DNA of 64,000 nt. Origin: Coprinus comatus (taxonomy: Eukaryota > Basidiomycota > Agaricomycetes > Agaricales > Agaricaceae). Within the stretch, counting starts at the first letter, position 1. Every line of letters begins with the position of its first letter. The position numbers were made by a program, and so were the translations under genes. Shown one piece after another: positions 34,390 through 45,918 of the stretch. The notes beneath the pieces were generated by a model. That model worked only from the letters and a program-made list of their open reading frames with translations. It did no database searches and was not told where the DNA came from. The stretch covers positions 992,001-1,056,000 of the forward strand of contig JAWPGT010000002.1 of assembly GCA_034638255.1 (NCBI GenBank), given 5' to 3'.

Positions 34390-34629
34390 ATGTCGATTTA
34401 TAGAGTCCTTCGTCTGACACAACGCCGTGCATTTGTTTCTTCCCTCTTCACTCTCACCTTTTTCGCGACAGTCGCGACCGTCTCAGCATCCAATTTTCTA
34501 CCATGCCCTGCTCGTCCGAATAGAGACAGATTCTTGGATAGTGATGGCGAGGAAATAATGATTTCGGAGGGACCCGTTAAGATTGCTAAACGTCCGAGGA
34601 GGTGGATGGAAGAGAAATACCCATACTAG
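34390..34629 (+). CDS. Small single-pass membrane or mitochondrial protein
   Basis: A 79-residue open frame without introns. The N-terminus is basic and free of acidic residues (MSIYRVLRLTQRRAFVSSLF), suited to mitochondrial targeting. A hydrophobic segment follows (LFTLTFFATVATVSAS), then NFLPCPARPNRDRFLDSDGE and a basic end KIAKRPRRWMEEKYPY. The CPAR and RRWxEE patches look constrained rather than random. I do not recognise a named family. It could be an assembly factor or inner-membrane protein; this is an inference from size, charge and its place next to a mitoribosomal gene. Confidence 0.55.
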   Translation: MSIYRVLRLTQRRAFVSSLFTLTFFATVATVSASNFLPCPARPNRDRFLDSDGEEIMISEGPVKIAKRPRRWMEEKYPY

Positions 34630-34906
34630 TTCTAGGGAAGCTCTTTTGGAGCTTGGGGAGACTGATTTTTTTTCTCTTGTTCTTGTCGTTGTAACCCACC
34701 TCACCATCGTTATACGTCATTCTTCCTTATTACACCATTATCAATTTTTTTTATCAACCCAGTCCTTCGGATCCATATTTCATTTTCATTTGCGAAGAAT
34801 GTTGCATTTGATTTCAAAAATATATATGCACAATGAAGTAATGACTAGTTATACAAATTTGGAGTGCAAAACACCTCTTGTACCTCTAATATGGTTATCA
34901 CTTTTC

Positions 34907-37686
34907 TTAATTTCGGGCTCTGCCTTCTTGATCCTCTCTGGTTGCTCTGTAAAAGAAGATTGGCAATTAGACAACTTTCTCCCTCTTAAATCGACGATTA
35001 AGATTTAAAAAAAGCCCTTCTCCAAGGATACTCACGGTAATCTGCTTTCCTGGATTGGGAGACAGGCAATAAAGCCACAAACGTTAATTGCAGCCTGGCA
35101 AATGAAAACGACACGTAAAGCGTCGGCATAGGAATCGACTGCCGCTCGTCGCGTCAGTGGATCCAAGGTGGGTATAATATCAGTCGAATGTCTGTAGATG
35201 GTGCCAAAGATTCAGATCTTGTCATGCCAACCATGTCACTCCAACGTACTGAATTGCATAAATTATCTACAAGAATCAAGTGGATTCATAAGTGACAGAA
35301 CCGTCAATCATTTGGTCACCTCCCCCCAAAAAAATACTTACTTTTTCTGCATCGGGAACAGTAATTCGTTGCCTCAAACGTGTTATGAGAACTCCTTGAA
35401 TTATTGCTCCGCTCAAACTGACACCTAAGACTTGGCCAGTTGTACGGAACAGATAGGTGACTAGAAGGACCGTTAATTACACGTGTCAAGTTCATTTTAC
35501 AGATCCCGGGTACTGACTTCCTGTGGCAATAGCCATGTCTTCCCTATAGACACCCGCAATCATGGCCTGGTTTAGTCAGTGGTCAACAACACGTTTTTTT
35601 CCCTCAGAAACTGGCTTACTATGAGAGTGCTTGTAATGAAGCTTGCCATCCCAAACCCTTGGGGAATGAGATCCAACCATATGTGGAGAGGGTGCGTGTT
35701 GTCGCCCCATAGGCATACGAGAACGCTCGCAAGTATCGTTAGCAATGAGGAGACCAGGGTTAGCGTATATAGTTTCCCCGTCCGTCTCATTATCCTAAGG
35801 GGCAAGGGAAAGTTAACAACAATTCGTAAGACAGCTTCTAGATTCGGTTTACCATCCTGCGAAGACGCTACCAGTTGATATCGCAATCTGGAGATCATTT
35901 GATGAGAGAGGTGAGGGTAGATGCTACAGCTCTACTTGCCGAGTGAGGTAAAAGGTGAAATCCTATGGGGTGACACTATTCTTTAGAAACAAAATGGCGG
36001 AACAATAATGAAGTATTTCCCACCAGCTTTCACGGCGGGCTCGAGTCTAACCGCGGAAAAATACTATCAAATGGATCAGTCAATGTTCATCAAAGAGTAG
36101 GTGCTCTCTGACCAACGGCACATTGTAAAGCTAAATGAATCAGTCAGCCATCGGGGTCTTTATCATCTTTCAACTCGAGGCTTACCATGGAGAAAGCCGA
36201 CATACTCGTCAGCAGATTAGATATTGAAACAGCCAGAGGCGTCCGCTGAGTCATTAACCGTAGGGGCATGACTGGATAAGGAGCCCAATGCTTTTCCACC
36301 CAAATAAAGGCCAAAGTAAAAATAATGCTGGAGATGAGAAGCGAATAAATGAGCGGATGAGACCAGGGCATTTCCTCGGTGGTCTTAAGGCTGAACCCTA
36401 ATAGTAACAACCCAACGGCAGCAACCAATGTGATTGAACCAAGTATGTCAATACGTCGAAGCATCTCTGTCAAAGGTTGATTCTGAATCTCTGGCGGGAG
36501 TCGAATATTGACTTTTGTAGCAACTAAAATGAAGCTAAAAGCCAATATCGGTGCCTATATAACAGTTGTAAACTGCAAGTCTGTGGTAGGTAAGAACGAC
36601 GTCCTACCTGCATGTAAAAAGCCATCCTCCTGCTGCGGTTTTAATGGCTATTATTTTATCCACACATTTTCAATGCTCACCAACCAAACACATCATTTAC
36701 CCAACCACCCAGCGGGCCTCCAAGACCAGCGCCTAAACCAAACAATCTAGGGATGATTAATTTGGATAGCCCGTTATGATATAACGAGAGAAAACCCCCA
36801 CATGTTGGCCATTCCCTGGTATAGACCACGCTGTTGTCTACTCGATGTTAGGATCGAGCATACAGATCGCCAAAGGTCGAATATGCTTACAACGGGATGA
36901 AATCTGAGACCGTTATACTTGAGACTTGAACAGAATTGGTCAACAGACTTCCTATCACTATGTAGCCACCAATTACCTGTCATAACACTAAAAGTCAAGA
37001 TAGAATCAACACCCGGAAAGACAATCATCAAGCATATCAATTACCCTCCACCGCCCATTCCAGCAACAGCACGAGCTGCTATCATAAATCGCATAGAAGG
37101 TGCCACTCCACATAAGATAGTCCCAGAACCTAAATAGGGTCAGTAATGCGCTAAAGGGAACTGCTAACTACCAGTTCGGCACAAGTCTCACCAAAGAGGG
37201 TCAGTGCCAGCAGCATTGCACCTTTCCGCCCCAAGATATCCGCTAATCGTCCTATAGTGACTGTTTAGCGCCCGCCCGCTGAACTAAACTTATAGAGGGG
37301 CGACTTACCATATAAGGGGGTGAAGCAACAGACTGATAGTAAGTACGAAGTCCCGATATACGAAGACTGGTTTAGAGCATGAAATTCGCTTCCAATTGGC
37401 GTGAGTAATGTTGCGACCACCGTTCCTTTTCGCGAAATGAGTCTTGTGCGGTTATGACTATGCGTGTGAGAGTACCATCAAATGCGCCCAATAAAACAGC
37501 AGACCAGAGTCCTGCTAGTATCCAGTATGTATCTCGCCTTGAAAACTTGTTTAGAGGCTGAGGATCGGAATCGGCCTGTGGTTCTATGACTGCTTCGTCG
37601 ACGTCATTGGTGGAATGGTACGAAGGGGGTGCCTCTCCTAGAAGAGAAGTTGTCTCCGATGCGGATGTATTCCGAGACGTCGACAT
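34907..37686 (-). CDS. MFS transporter, DHA2-type (drug or basic amino acid export)
   Basis: A major facilitator with a long intron-rich gene (about 16 introns, all in phase). The N-terminal tail is Ser/Thr-rich (MSTSRNTSASETTSLLGEAP, with a vacuolar-type dileucine LL near residue 15). Helix motifs include WILAGLWSAVLLGAFDGT, SSYIGTSYLLSVCCFTPLYG, the motif A RLADILGRKGAM, GLYQGMANILFGLGAGLGG with the DHA2 motif C around GGPLGGW, NVPLYFSAVRLEP, FHLLPHSIAISTGSVFAGW and MRRTGKLYTLTLVSSLLT. The match to fungal vacuolar basic amino acid (Vba) and multidrug transporters is good; the substrate cannot be told. Oddities are an 11-nt exon at 36977-36987, an 18-nt exon at 36113-36130 and a GC-AG intron at 35888-35939. 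No broken helix was found, so it appears functional. Confidence 0.88.
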
Positions 37687-38819
37687 GTGAAGAGGGGTGC
37701 AGAGGGCAGAGCTTGAAAGCTGTTGTTAGTTTTTATGCTGAGTTGATTGGTGTGAAATCCTCGTTCTGCCTGCGAAGTGAGAGAAGCTTCAAGGCGCCCT
37801 TAAGTGCTGGGGCGAAATTGATGCTGAAGGTCAGAACATGGATTTAGATTTCGATACATGTCGTAGAGCCCACTGCTGGGTATCGTTTGTTGTCAGTCTC
37901 CGTAATCATCGGTACCCGGATTTGACATACCGGCCGCTCCGATAATCTCGGCGAGACATGATTCTCAGCTGTGATTTCTGTTCTGTAAGGGCTCTGTTAG
38001 TAGTTGGAGACGAAAGTAAGATAAAGATGTGGTCGAAAATAGCAGCAAAGAAATAGAGAGTTGGTCGCCACTTTTTTGTTTTAGACGTGATCAGTTGTAG
38101 TATAATAGACTTGGTTGAGTGTTTGAATATCCGGGTGTGGCGCTCTTGTAACGCCATGGGAATGAATCAATTGATGAAAAATGGTGCGTCCCCTTTCTGA
38201 GCGGCCGGAATACAGAGTACATCCCTGAGGTTTGAAGGAAAGAGGCCGAAGCGGCCGGTCAAGGCAGCTTATCAACCGCTGAAGTCTTTTTCGGTGTAAG
38301 GAGATGGTAGATTACCAGGATTGTCGGAGGAATCTGAAGGAAAAACAAAAGGAATTCTTCTGATGTGCAGTCTTTTCTTACATCGTTTGTAGGAAACCTT
38401 CTCATTATGTGGGAATGATCATGGAACTTCTGACGACAGTACAAGACTATTCTTTCCAGTTAGGCACGGATTTATCGATCAGCACAAGGGTATTATGTTT
38501 GCATTAAGTCCGAGAGGTTCGGTCTCCTATTGGATTGTGAAATGGAAAGAACTCTGAATTGTAGCGTAAAACGCATCGGGAAAAATATGTGCGGTGATGA
38601 CGCAAAGGGTCCGAGCAATGCGGGAGGTAAATGTCAGTGGTTCTAGGGAACAGTGGGTGGTGGAAAAGCATATAAGACGATGGGATGAAGAGGAGTGTGG
38701 GTTGAGGTGAAGATGGCAGAGGTAGGCTTATGTAACGAGTTTTGTAATTATACGAGAAGAATGTCCCTGAGTATTTACCTTCTTTCCCTTGTTGCCAACA
38801 TCCAGCTCGCCCTAATTCC
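37687..38819. other. Divergent promoter region (MFS transporter / Fpk1-type kinase)
   Basis: No supported gene. A minus-strand open frame at 37906-38157 ends in a short basic peptide next to a good GTATGT donor, which might be a 5' non-coding exon of the MFS gene. Several CGGCCG or CGGCCR words occur between 37930 and 38260. Confidence 0.5.
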
Positions 38820-41345
38820 ATGCCAAACACCTCTGAACTCGGCCTCCTTGCTCCAGCTCCTCAACCCCAGGATCCCCACCACTCCTCTCGCAACCAGTCC
38901 TGGAAATCTGTCTTTCGTTTTCCCAACTCCTCCACCAAGAGACTCCATACCCAGCCAGGCTCTCTTGCTCTCGATACCCGCCTGCCACCAACACCCGTCG
39001 CCAATACCCCCACAAATCACAGCCCATCGCTCACCCCAGCCCTTTTCCTTTCTGATCAACAACGACTCTCGTACAATTCCTCAGGAACCCAGTCTACGGA
39101 CTCAAATGCTGCCACATCCTCGCGTAGTCGCTACATCTCGTCCCCCCAACAGCCATACCTCCCCTACCCTCAACAGCACCAACCGTCAGCCGAGGCCCTA
39201 CCCAGCACCCAAGCTTATGACAGGACACGACAACATACTAAATCAGAAAAGCAGCGAATAACAATTTCAAAGAGCACAAATTCCCCGCGCGGAAAAGGCC
39301 AAGCCGCATATTTATCTCAGCAAACCCCCGTTACCCCTCCTACCCCGCAACGTTCCCGTTCCGGTATTCCACTTAGTCCCAAGGCTGTCGGTGCTTCCGC
39401 CTCGAGATTTATCCGTCGTGTTGCATCAGCTCCTAATGCTAAAGGCCTATTCTTTTCGAGTTCCCGTTCGACAGCGACAACCAAAAATGGATTTTTGGCT
39501 CCTGCAGACGTTGTACCACCCTTGCCCACCTTATTGACAAGCTCGGAAAAGGGGACAGATTCACTCGAGACTTTGTCATCTTCTTCATCCAAAAGTCCCT
39601 ACTCTAGACTTGCACCTCCCGCGACAGCACCAGTATTCTCGGTGAAGGATCGACCCAGCGGTAGCAATGGGAGCGCTAACAAACTTGCCTTTAGAAGGAC
39701 ATACTCAAGCAACTCGATCAAAGTCCGAGAGGCAAGTAATTCATCCTATATTCTCACTCTTGCTTGATATCCGTTAGGTTGAGGTTGGTCCTTCGGATTT
39801 CGTCAAGATCAGAATGCTAGGGAAGGGAGACGTTGGAAGGGTGTACCTTGTACGGGAAAAGAAGACGAATAAGCTCTTTGCGATGAAAGGTAAAATCTGT
39901 CTTTGACTATCTCCTGTGGCAACAGTACTAACTCTACCTGGTTATTTTTTGATCCGTAGTCCTTTCCAAGAAAGAGATGATCGAGCGGAAAAAGATCAAG
40001 CGTGCACTGACAGAACAAGAAATATTGGCAACGGCGAATCATCCCTTTATTGTGACGCTGTATCATTCATTTCAGTCTGAAGGTTATTTATACTTTTGTA
40101 TGGAGTATTGCATGGGTGGTGAATTTTTTCGTGCTCTGCAAGCACGTCCAGGAAAGTGCTTGCCTGAGGACGGGGCACGGTTTTACGCCGCGGAGGTTGT
40201 TGCTGCACTGGAATATCTTCACCTTATGGGATTCATCTACCGTGACCTGAAGCCTGAAAGTATGTACAACACAGTACTATAGCTCTTTAACTAACAATCT
40301 ATTTGGACAGATATACTGCTTCACCAGTCAGGACACATAATGCTATCGGACTTTGATCTAGCGAAGCAGTCGAACGAGCCTGCTGGGTTACCTGGGATGG
40401 TTCACTCGGAACAAAATGGAGTGCGTTTTTGCTCATAGAGGTGGCCACTCGAAGGCCGACAGATACTCACCCTCTCATACCAGTTACCGTTGGTTGACAC
40501 CATGTCTTGCACTGCTAACTTCAGGACAAATTCATTTGTGGGCACGGAAGGTATGTGCCGCGGTCCTTCGCATTGATTTGAAATTGAGTTAATAATTATC
40601 TTACAACCGCAGAGTACATCGCCCCTGAGGTTATCGCAGCACAAGGCCATACTGCCGCGGTAGACTGGTGGACGCTTGGTATCCTCATCTACGAAATGAT
40701 TGTACGTATTAACGACGGCCTTCAGTTATACTGCGCCTTTCTGACGTCTTCCTTGCCTTCCTTTTCTGTAAAGTACGCAACAACTCCTTTCAAAGCAAAC
40801 GAACGTAATGATACTTTCAATAACATCCGCACAACGGCTGTCCAATTCCGTGACACGCCTAAGATTTCTCAGTAAGTTGGGAATGGTTGATGCGCGGAGT
40901 AAATATTGCTTACATTTGTTACAGAGCCGGAAAGGATTGTATCGTCCGATTGCTGGATAAAAGCGAGCGGACCAGACTGGGCAGCCGGAGTGGGGCTAGT
41001 GAGGTGAAACAGCATAAATGGTTTATGAAAATTAACTGGGGCCTACTAAGAAATAGTCGTCCGCCGGTAAGTCAAGCGAGGATAATCATGCGATACCACC
41101 GCCTGTAAACAAGAACGCTACTGACCTCTTTGTCGATTTTGAATCTTCAGATTGTACCTCCTGCGTCGACGACTAGTTCTGAATCGGGCAATTTCCGGCA
41201 GTTGAAAGAGTCGCATTCACTTCATCTTGAAGAGCAACTGCCTACTGGTAGCGGCAAAACGACTCCTAGAGCAAATGACGAGGACGGAGTTGATCTGTTT
41301 GGGGCATTCTCTAGTGTTACTTTACACTACGATGGAGATATCTGA
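38820..41345 (+). CDS. AGC protein kinase, Fpk1/Kin82/Nrc-2 type
   Basis: Fpk1/Kin82 kinases phosphorylate lipid flippases; the Neurospora relative Nrc-2 controls development. The N-terminal 300 residues are a disordered Ser/Pro/Thr-rich region in one exon (38820-39731). The catalytic domain contains [20 protein letters not shown] (glycine loop), [13 protein letters not shown] (Lys), the catalytic loop YRDLKPENILLH, SDFDLAK (DFD in place of DFG, as usual in this subfamily), [14 protein letters not shown], and [12 protein letters not shown], then the AGC C-tail with [17 protein letters not shown]. The activation loop has a long insert (about 60 residues) between DFD and FVGTEE, also typical. 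Intron 1 at 39732-39777 needs a GC donor. About eight introns, all in phase. Confidence 0.9.
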
Positions 41346-42095
41346 AAGGTAAGGGAGGATATGGACACTGGGACAAATAATAATGGATCTGTCTGGAAAC
41401 CTTTGGAAAACACATAATTTTTTCTTCGATTTATCTCACTCTTCACATTGACTAGGGCTTGGATTCTGTACATAAGTAGAGTTTATTTTATTTCTCTCGC
41501 TCGACGCCGTCTTCTGGTGGATTTTAGCTTCTGTGTGCATCATTGATCTGGTCGCTTTATCGCCTTTATTGGATGACATAATTCATTGGTTGAACAGCTT
41601 CTGTTGATTGGATATGATTAAAATAACGGGGATTCTGTATAGAAAGAGGAAAATATGGGCACATGATGTACTGTGTTGGGGTGTGAAAGAGGAGCCGCCG
41701 GGAGAGGAAGGGGGACTGCTGGGGGGTGGGTAAAGTGCAGAGGAGTGCGGATCCTATTGAGTGCACCCTGGAGTGCCTGATATGGACTAGGAGGGAGGGA
41801 TGGCTATCGACAATCTGGCGGTCTCGAAAAGGAAATAAAAGAATCTCCGGTCAATTGGTTCAGAAAGTCGGGGAGAGCCGAGCCAGAGGGAGTGACTGTG
41901 ACGACCTCGGCGCCTCGGGTATCTCCCGATGGATCTGAGATGGGTTTGCAGTATTGTGGTTGTCTCGGTGTTGTGCAGAGTGGACAGAGAGATGTGCCAA
42001 ACAAGGCGTTTGGTTTACGTACTTCGGAACTCTCCCTTTCTCCACCGTCCCATTTTCATACAAAGTCCATCCCATCCACAACCATCCACCCAGCC
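41346..42095. other. Intergenic region upstream of the HSF-type gene
   Basis: The 3' flank of the kinase gene and the promoter of the HSF-type gene. Purine-rich and pyrimidine-rich strands alternate; the last 80 bases before the ATG are strongly C-rich. Open frames at 41804-42150 have no family resemblance. Confidence 0.55.
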
Positions 42096-44086
42096 ATGGC
42101 TGATCTCTATCCCCCGTCCCACAGCAGGCCCTACCAGTCCTACCCCCCACAGCTCATGGCCACCACCCACTCCACCTCCTCAAATGCCAGCTCCGACGAA
42201 AACCACAACGAACCACCCTCACCCTCAAAGTCAAACAACGACCATCAGCCCCCAAAAACAGAGTCCAAGCCACAGGCAACCTTTTTGACAAAGCTGTACT
42301 CGTATGTCCTCCCCATCTGCCCCACAGCACCTGTCCTGACCTCCCGACTAGCCTCCTTGAACGTCCAGAAAACCACCATATGATCAGGTGGGATCCAGCG
42401 GGCGAACATATCATTGTTGAGCGACCAGAACAACTTGCCCTGCATGTTCTTCCAAGCATTTATCGTCAATCGAGATTCGCGAGCTTCTCCCGGCAACTAA
42501 ATGTGTGTCTTCTTTCATTCGCATTCTCTTCCTTGGTCGACTGACACATATTCTTTGCCCAGATCTACGGCTTCATGCGCAAGGTTAACTTGCGCAATGT
42601 CGATCCCGCCATCGATGACCCCGACGCGAGCACTTGGTGTGAGTACATCATCCCCGCATTCGTCCAGCGTGACAGTGACCGATCGTTGAACAGCACATCC
42701 AACCCTGAACCGTCACTCTCCCCCAGAGGTTGTTGCCAATTTCAAGCGCAGAGTCCCTCCTCGTCTCCCAAAGCCTCGCAAGCCCAGAGATGGCCACGAC
42801 CAACCCTCAATCCCCCCTCCTCGCTCAGCCATCCCAATTGGCTCAGTCCCTCTCACTCCATCTCCCGTCGGAAAACTAGCCACGCCTGCAATGGGACGTG
42901 CTCGAGGCTTCTCCGCCCCCGGATCTTTCACACCCCTGAACAGCAACTGGGGGCAGAACACTTATCATCGATCCGCTCTCCCACCACTCACCGTTCCCTC
43001 AGATCCCCCACACCTTTCACATGCAAACTCATATTCCTCCCACTCTTTACACACACCCATCGACGACTCCAGCTCAGGTCCCTTCAGCTCCATCCCAAAC
43101 TATACCAGCAACCGTGGCGATATTCTGGCCTCTCAGTATTCCTACTCGGAGCAAAATAACTGGGGGTCTTATTCTGCAAATAACGCCGCCGGCTCTTCTA
43201 GCCATGGTGGAAGTCTTTCATCCCTCTTGAACCCGAGCAGTAGCGGCTATTCACGACCAACACCGACGATTAACACATCCTACGGTTCTCCTTTTTCGTC
43301 TATGCCGATGCAGGAGACCAACAATTCATCAGTCTCCCCCGATAGCCGACCTACCACAGGATATTCTATATCTTCGATCTCATCCATGCCTTACCAGGAA
43401 GACCTCCATCACGACTACTCCCGACCTAACTCCAGCCACCACCGACCAAACTCCCCGTCTCGTCCACATTCCTCCAAAACGGCCTTTCCTGCAGGATCTC
43501 TCAGTATTCGTAGGGATCGTCGGCATAGTCACGCAATGAGCCCTTACCCTTCTCCATATGACCACCCCGACCAGCAACGCCCTTCAACATCCCCACAACC
43601 AGTGATGACCATCAATCGTCAGGAATTCCCCGAGTGAGGAGTATGATTCAACTCCCTTCAAACGACCCATATGGCTTTGCTCCATCGCAGGCGGAATTCG
43701 CTTATTCGGCTATTCCGGGTGCAGTTAACCATGCATCCAATATGGATTCGATGAATGACGCGAATGGGTGGAATCATCGGAACGTGCGCCCTTCTACCTC
43801 GACATCATCAATATCTGCTGCATCACATACCTCGTCTTCACAAGCCAACACTCCTCCGGTTTCAGAAAATTACAATGGCGAAACCGATATCAGTCGCTGT
43901 GAGTCAAATTTCTCATTAACTTTTTTCTTTCATTTCGAATCCTCGCCTCCTTCTTTGCTTTGCATCGTGTCAACTTGTGGCTAAACATACTGACTTAGTT
44001 TGGACTCAGTCTCGCCCGACTTCGGGTTTGTTCCAATGAACGAGCATCTTCCTCAGCACTACAATAAAGCTACGGGCGAATTGTAA
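42096..44086 (+). CDS. HSF-type DNA-binding domain transcription factor, with a reading-frame switch
   Basis: The DNA-binding domain (about residues 62-165) is complete: ATFLTKLYSLLERPE, MIRWDPAGEHIIVERPEQLA, HVLPSIYRQSRFASFSRQLN, IYGFMRKVNLRNVD and TLNRHSPPEVVANFKRRVP. This is the winged-helix fold that binds nGAAn or related sites. Three introns split it, at 42302, 42499 and 42634 approximately. A long Ser/Pro/Asn-rich region follows in frame until SPYPSPYDHPDQQRPSTSPQ. There the frame ends at TGA 43635-43637, but coding-like sequence continues in another frame as GIPRVRSMIQLPSNDPYGFA, then after an intron ends FSPDFGFVPMNEHLPQHY. Either a one-base indel at about 43597-43606 or an unusual intron explains this. 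Without it the protein would lose about 140 residues, but not the DNA-binding domain. Confidence 0.82.
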
Positions 44087-45634
44087 ACACCATTTTTTTC
44101 CTTATCTGTTGCTTCAACTCAAAAATCCGCTATCGCTGTTATGAAACCGAACAATTTCTTTTCTCTGTAATTTTTCTTTTTTTTTTTTTGCTTGCTCTTG
44201 CTGGAGGATACCCCCACCCATCTTTTCAAAATCAAAACCGGTCTCTTTTTGTATTATCTTGGAAGCACCTTGTTTTGCGTGTATCAGTCCTTTTCGGATG
44301 TCGTTACCCACCCTCGTTTGTCCCTGTACCACGCATCCTGTTGTCCTATTAGAACCTCTTTCTTCCGATGCTTTTTTCTTGCTCTTTTTGGCCATCTGCT
44401 TGGCAGGTTTTTATTCTTCACGATTGTCATCCACAAAGTACCTTTTTCGTTGTCCGTATAGACGTGCACATACTCAAATTGAAGTCGATTTCCATTGGGA
44501 CTTTACGGTGTGAATTGGAAATTTGTTATCATATGGGGATCTGATAGTTTTTGGATTGGAAATATGAGCGAGATCATCACTTGGTAGATCCTCGTCATCG
44601 ATCAAGCCACAAGATGCGCAAATGGAGGTGAAAAACAGCAATAACCTCAGAGCTGAAAGAGCGAGTGACACGTTGACGTTTGGTGTCATTGAAACTATAA
44701 GAGACCACATACAGTGGTATATACAATAGTAGCACCGGGCCGTGTACATAAAGAGGGCGGATCTAACCTGTTATTTCATTACTTCAACAACATCAAACGA
44801 TCTAAGAACGGCGATCAGTGGTTTATATCGGTATAGAAACACATATCAGACGCGCGAAGGTTTTGGCGGATGTTGGGTGTGAAGTTAGTTTTTAAGACTT
44901 ACAGCAAGCTGGCAGATAATATGGGATGCCGTAATGGTGTGTAGTCTATACACCTTGATAAAACCGCTACTGCCCCGCCTTAGGTCCCCTTGTCCGTAAG
45001 TGACCTGCTTAGGGTTTAGACTGATCGGGGGGGACAACCTACTAGTAACGTATGTGAGATGATTTGGGAGTGGGTCAAGATCTGATGTTGAGTGTGGGGG
45101 GAGTGTTTTTTTTTTCCTGTGCATTGTTCTAATACATGTTACTTGGTTGCTTACGCATGCACATAATGCATGGTGATGATGAGACGCACACGATCAAGTG
45201 TGTGTACCAGATTTCTGGATATGGAATTCATTCCGAGAACTTATGGGCGCAGTGGTGCGTGCGAGAGGTGGGGGGGACTGACGGTGTAGTGTTGAGCCAG
45301 TTGGTTACCCTCGTGATGGACACGGGGGACTTGCAGTAATTTATTTATAACCTATCTATCAATTGTGTGCGTATAATCGTTGATATTCTGGAAAGTTGTC
45401 GGCTCATAAGGCGGTATATACGTATTTTGTACCCTCTTTCCTTTTTAGAGGGTAGTCATTGAATCAGCTGTCTCTTTAGAGAGAGAGAGTGGAGAGAGTG
45501 AATGTTTGAACGGGAACAAGTGGCCCGGGGGGGACACCTTGATTAAGACATCTTTGTTCTTTTGGTTTTTAATTTTACGGTATTTGTGTGTGTGGTTATT
45601 TTTGTTCAAAAAAAGCACGTAGAAGTAGAAACAT

Positions 45635-45646
45635 ACACACACACAC
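45635..45646. repeat. (AC)6 microsatellite
   Basis: Six AC units in a row within the long gene-poor stretch. Confidence 0.9.
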
Positions 45647-45893
45647 GTTCTCCCTTTCCGAAAAGAAGTTCTGATCGGAAAACATGGAACATGAAGCATT
45701 TTGGCAGGACGAGTTAACAGGTTTACATACAATTCGTATATATATATAAAACTTGTATTCATTCAAATGAGGGATTTATCAGGAGATCAAGTAAAAAGTA
45801 ATCTCTTATGATCGATCTTTCATAAAACACAAATTTATCACAACCAAGGCTAGCCGAGAATGCGTTTGTTGGATAGAAAGGTCGACATGTCAC

Positions 45894-45918
45894 TTTTTTC
45901 TTTCTTTCTTTCTTTCTT
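45894..45918. repeat. (TTTC)n microsatellite
   Basis: Five TTTC units flanked by a short T run, in the same gene-poor stretch; likely to vary in length between strains. Confidence 0.9.

Noticed and set aside
37906..38157. Minus-strand open frame upstream of the MFS gene
   Set aside because: No homology seen; at best a 5' non-coding exon.
44114..44395. Minus-strand Lys-rich open frame
   Set aside because: Antisense to the 3' flank of the HSF-type gene; produced by T-rich tracts.
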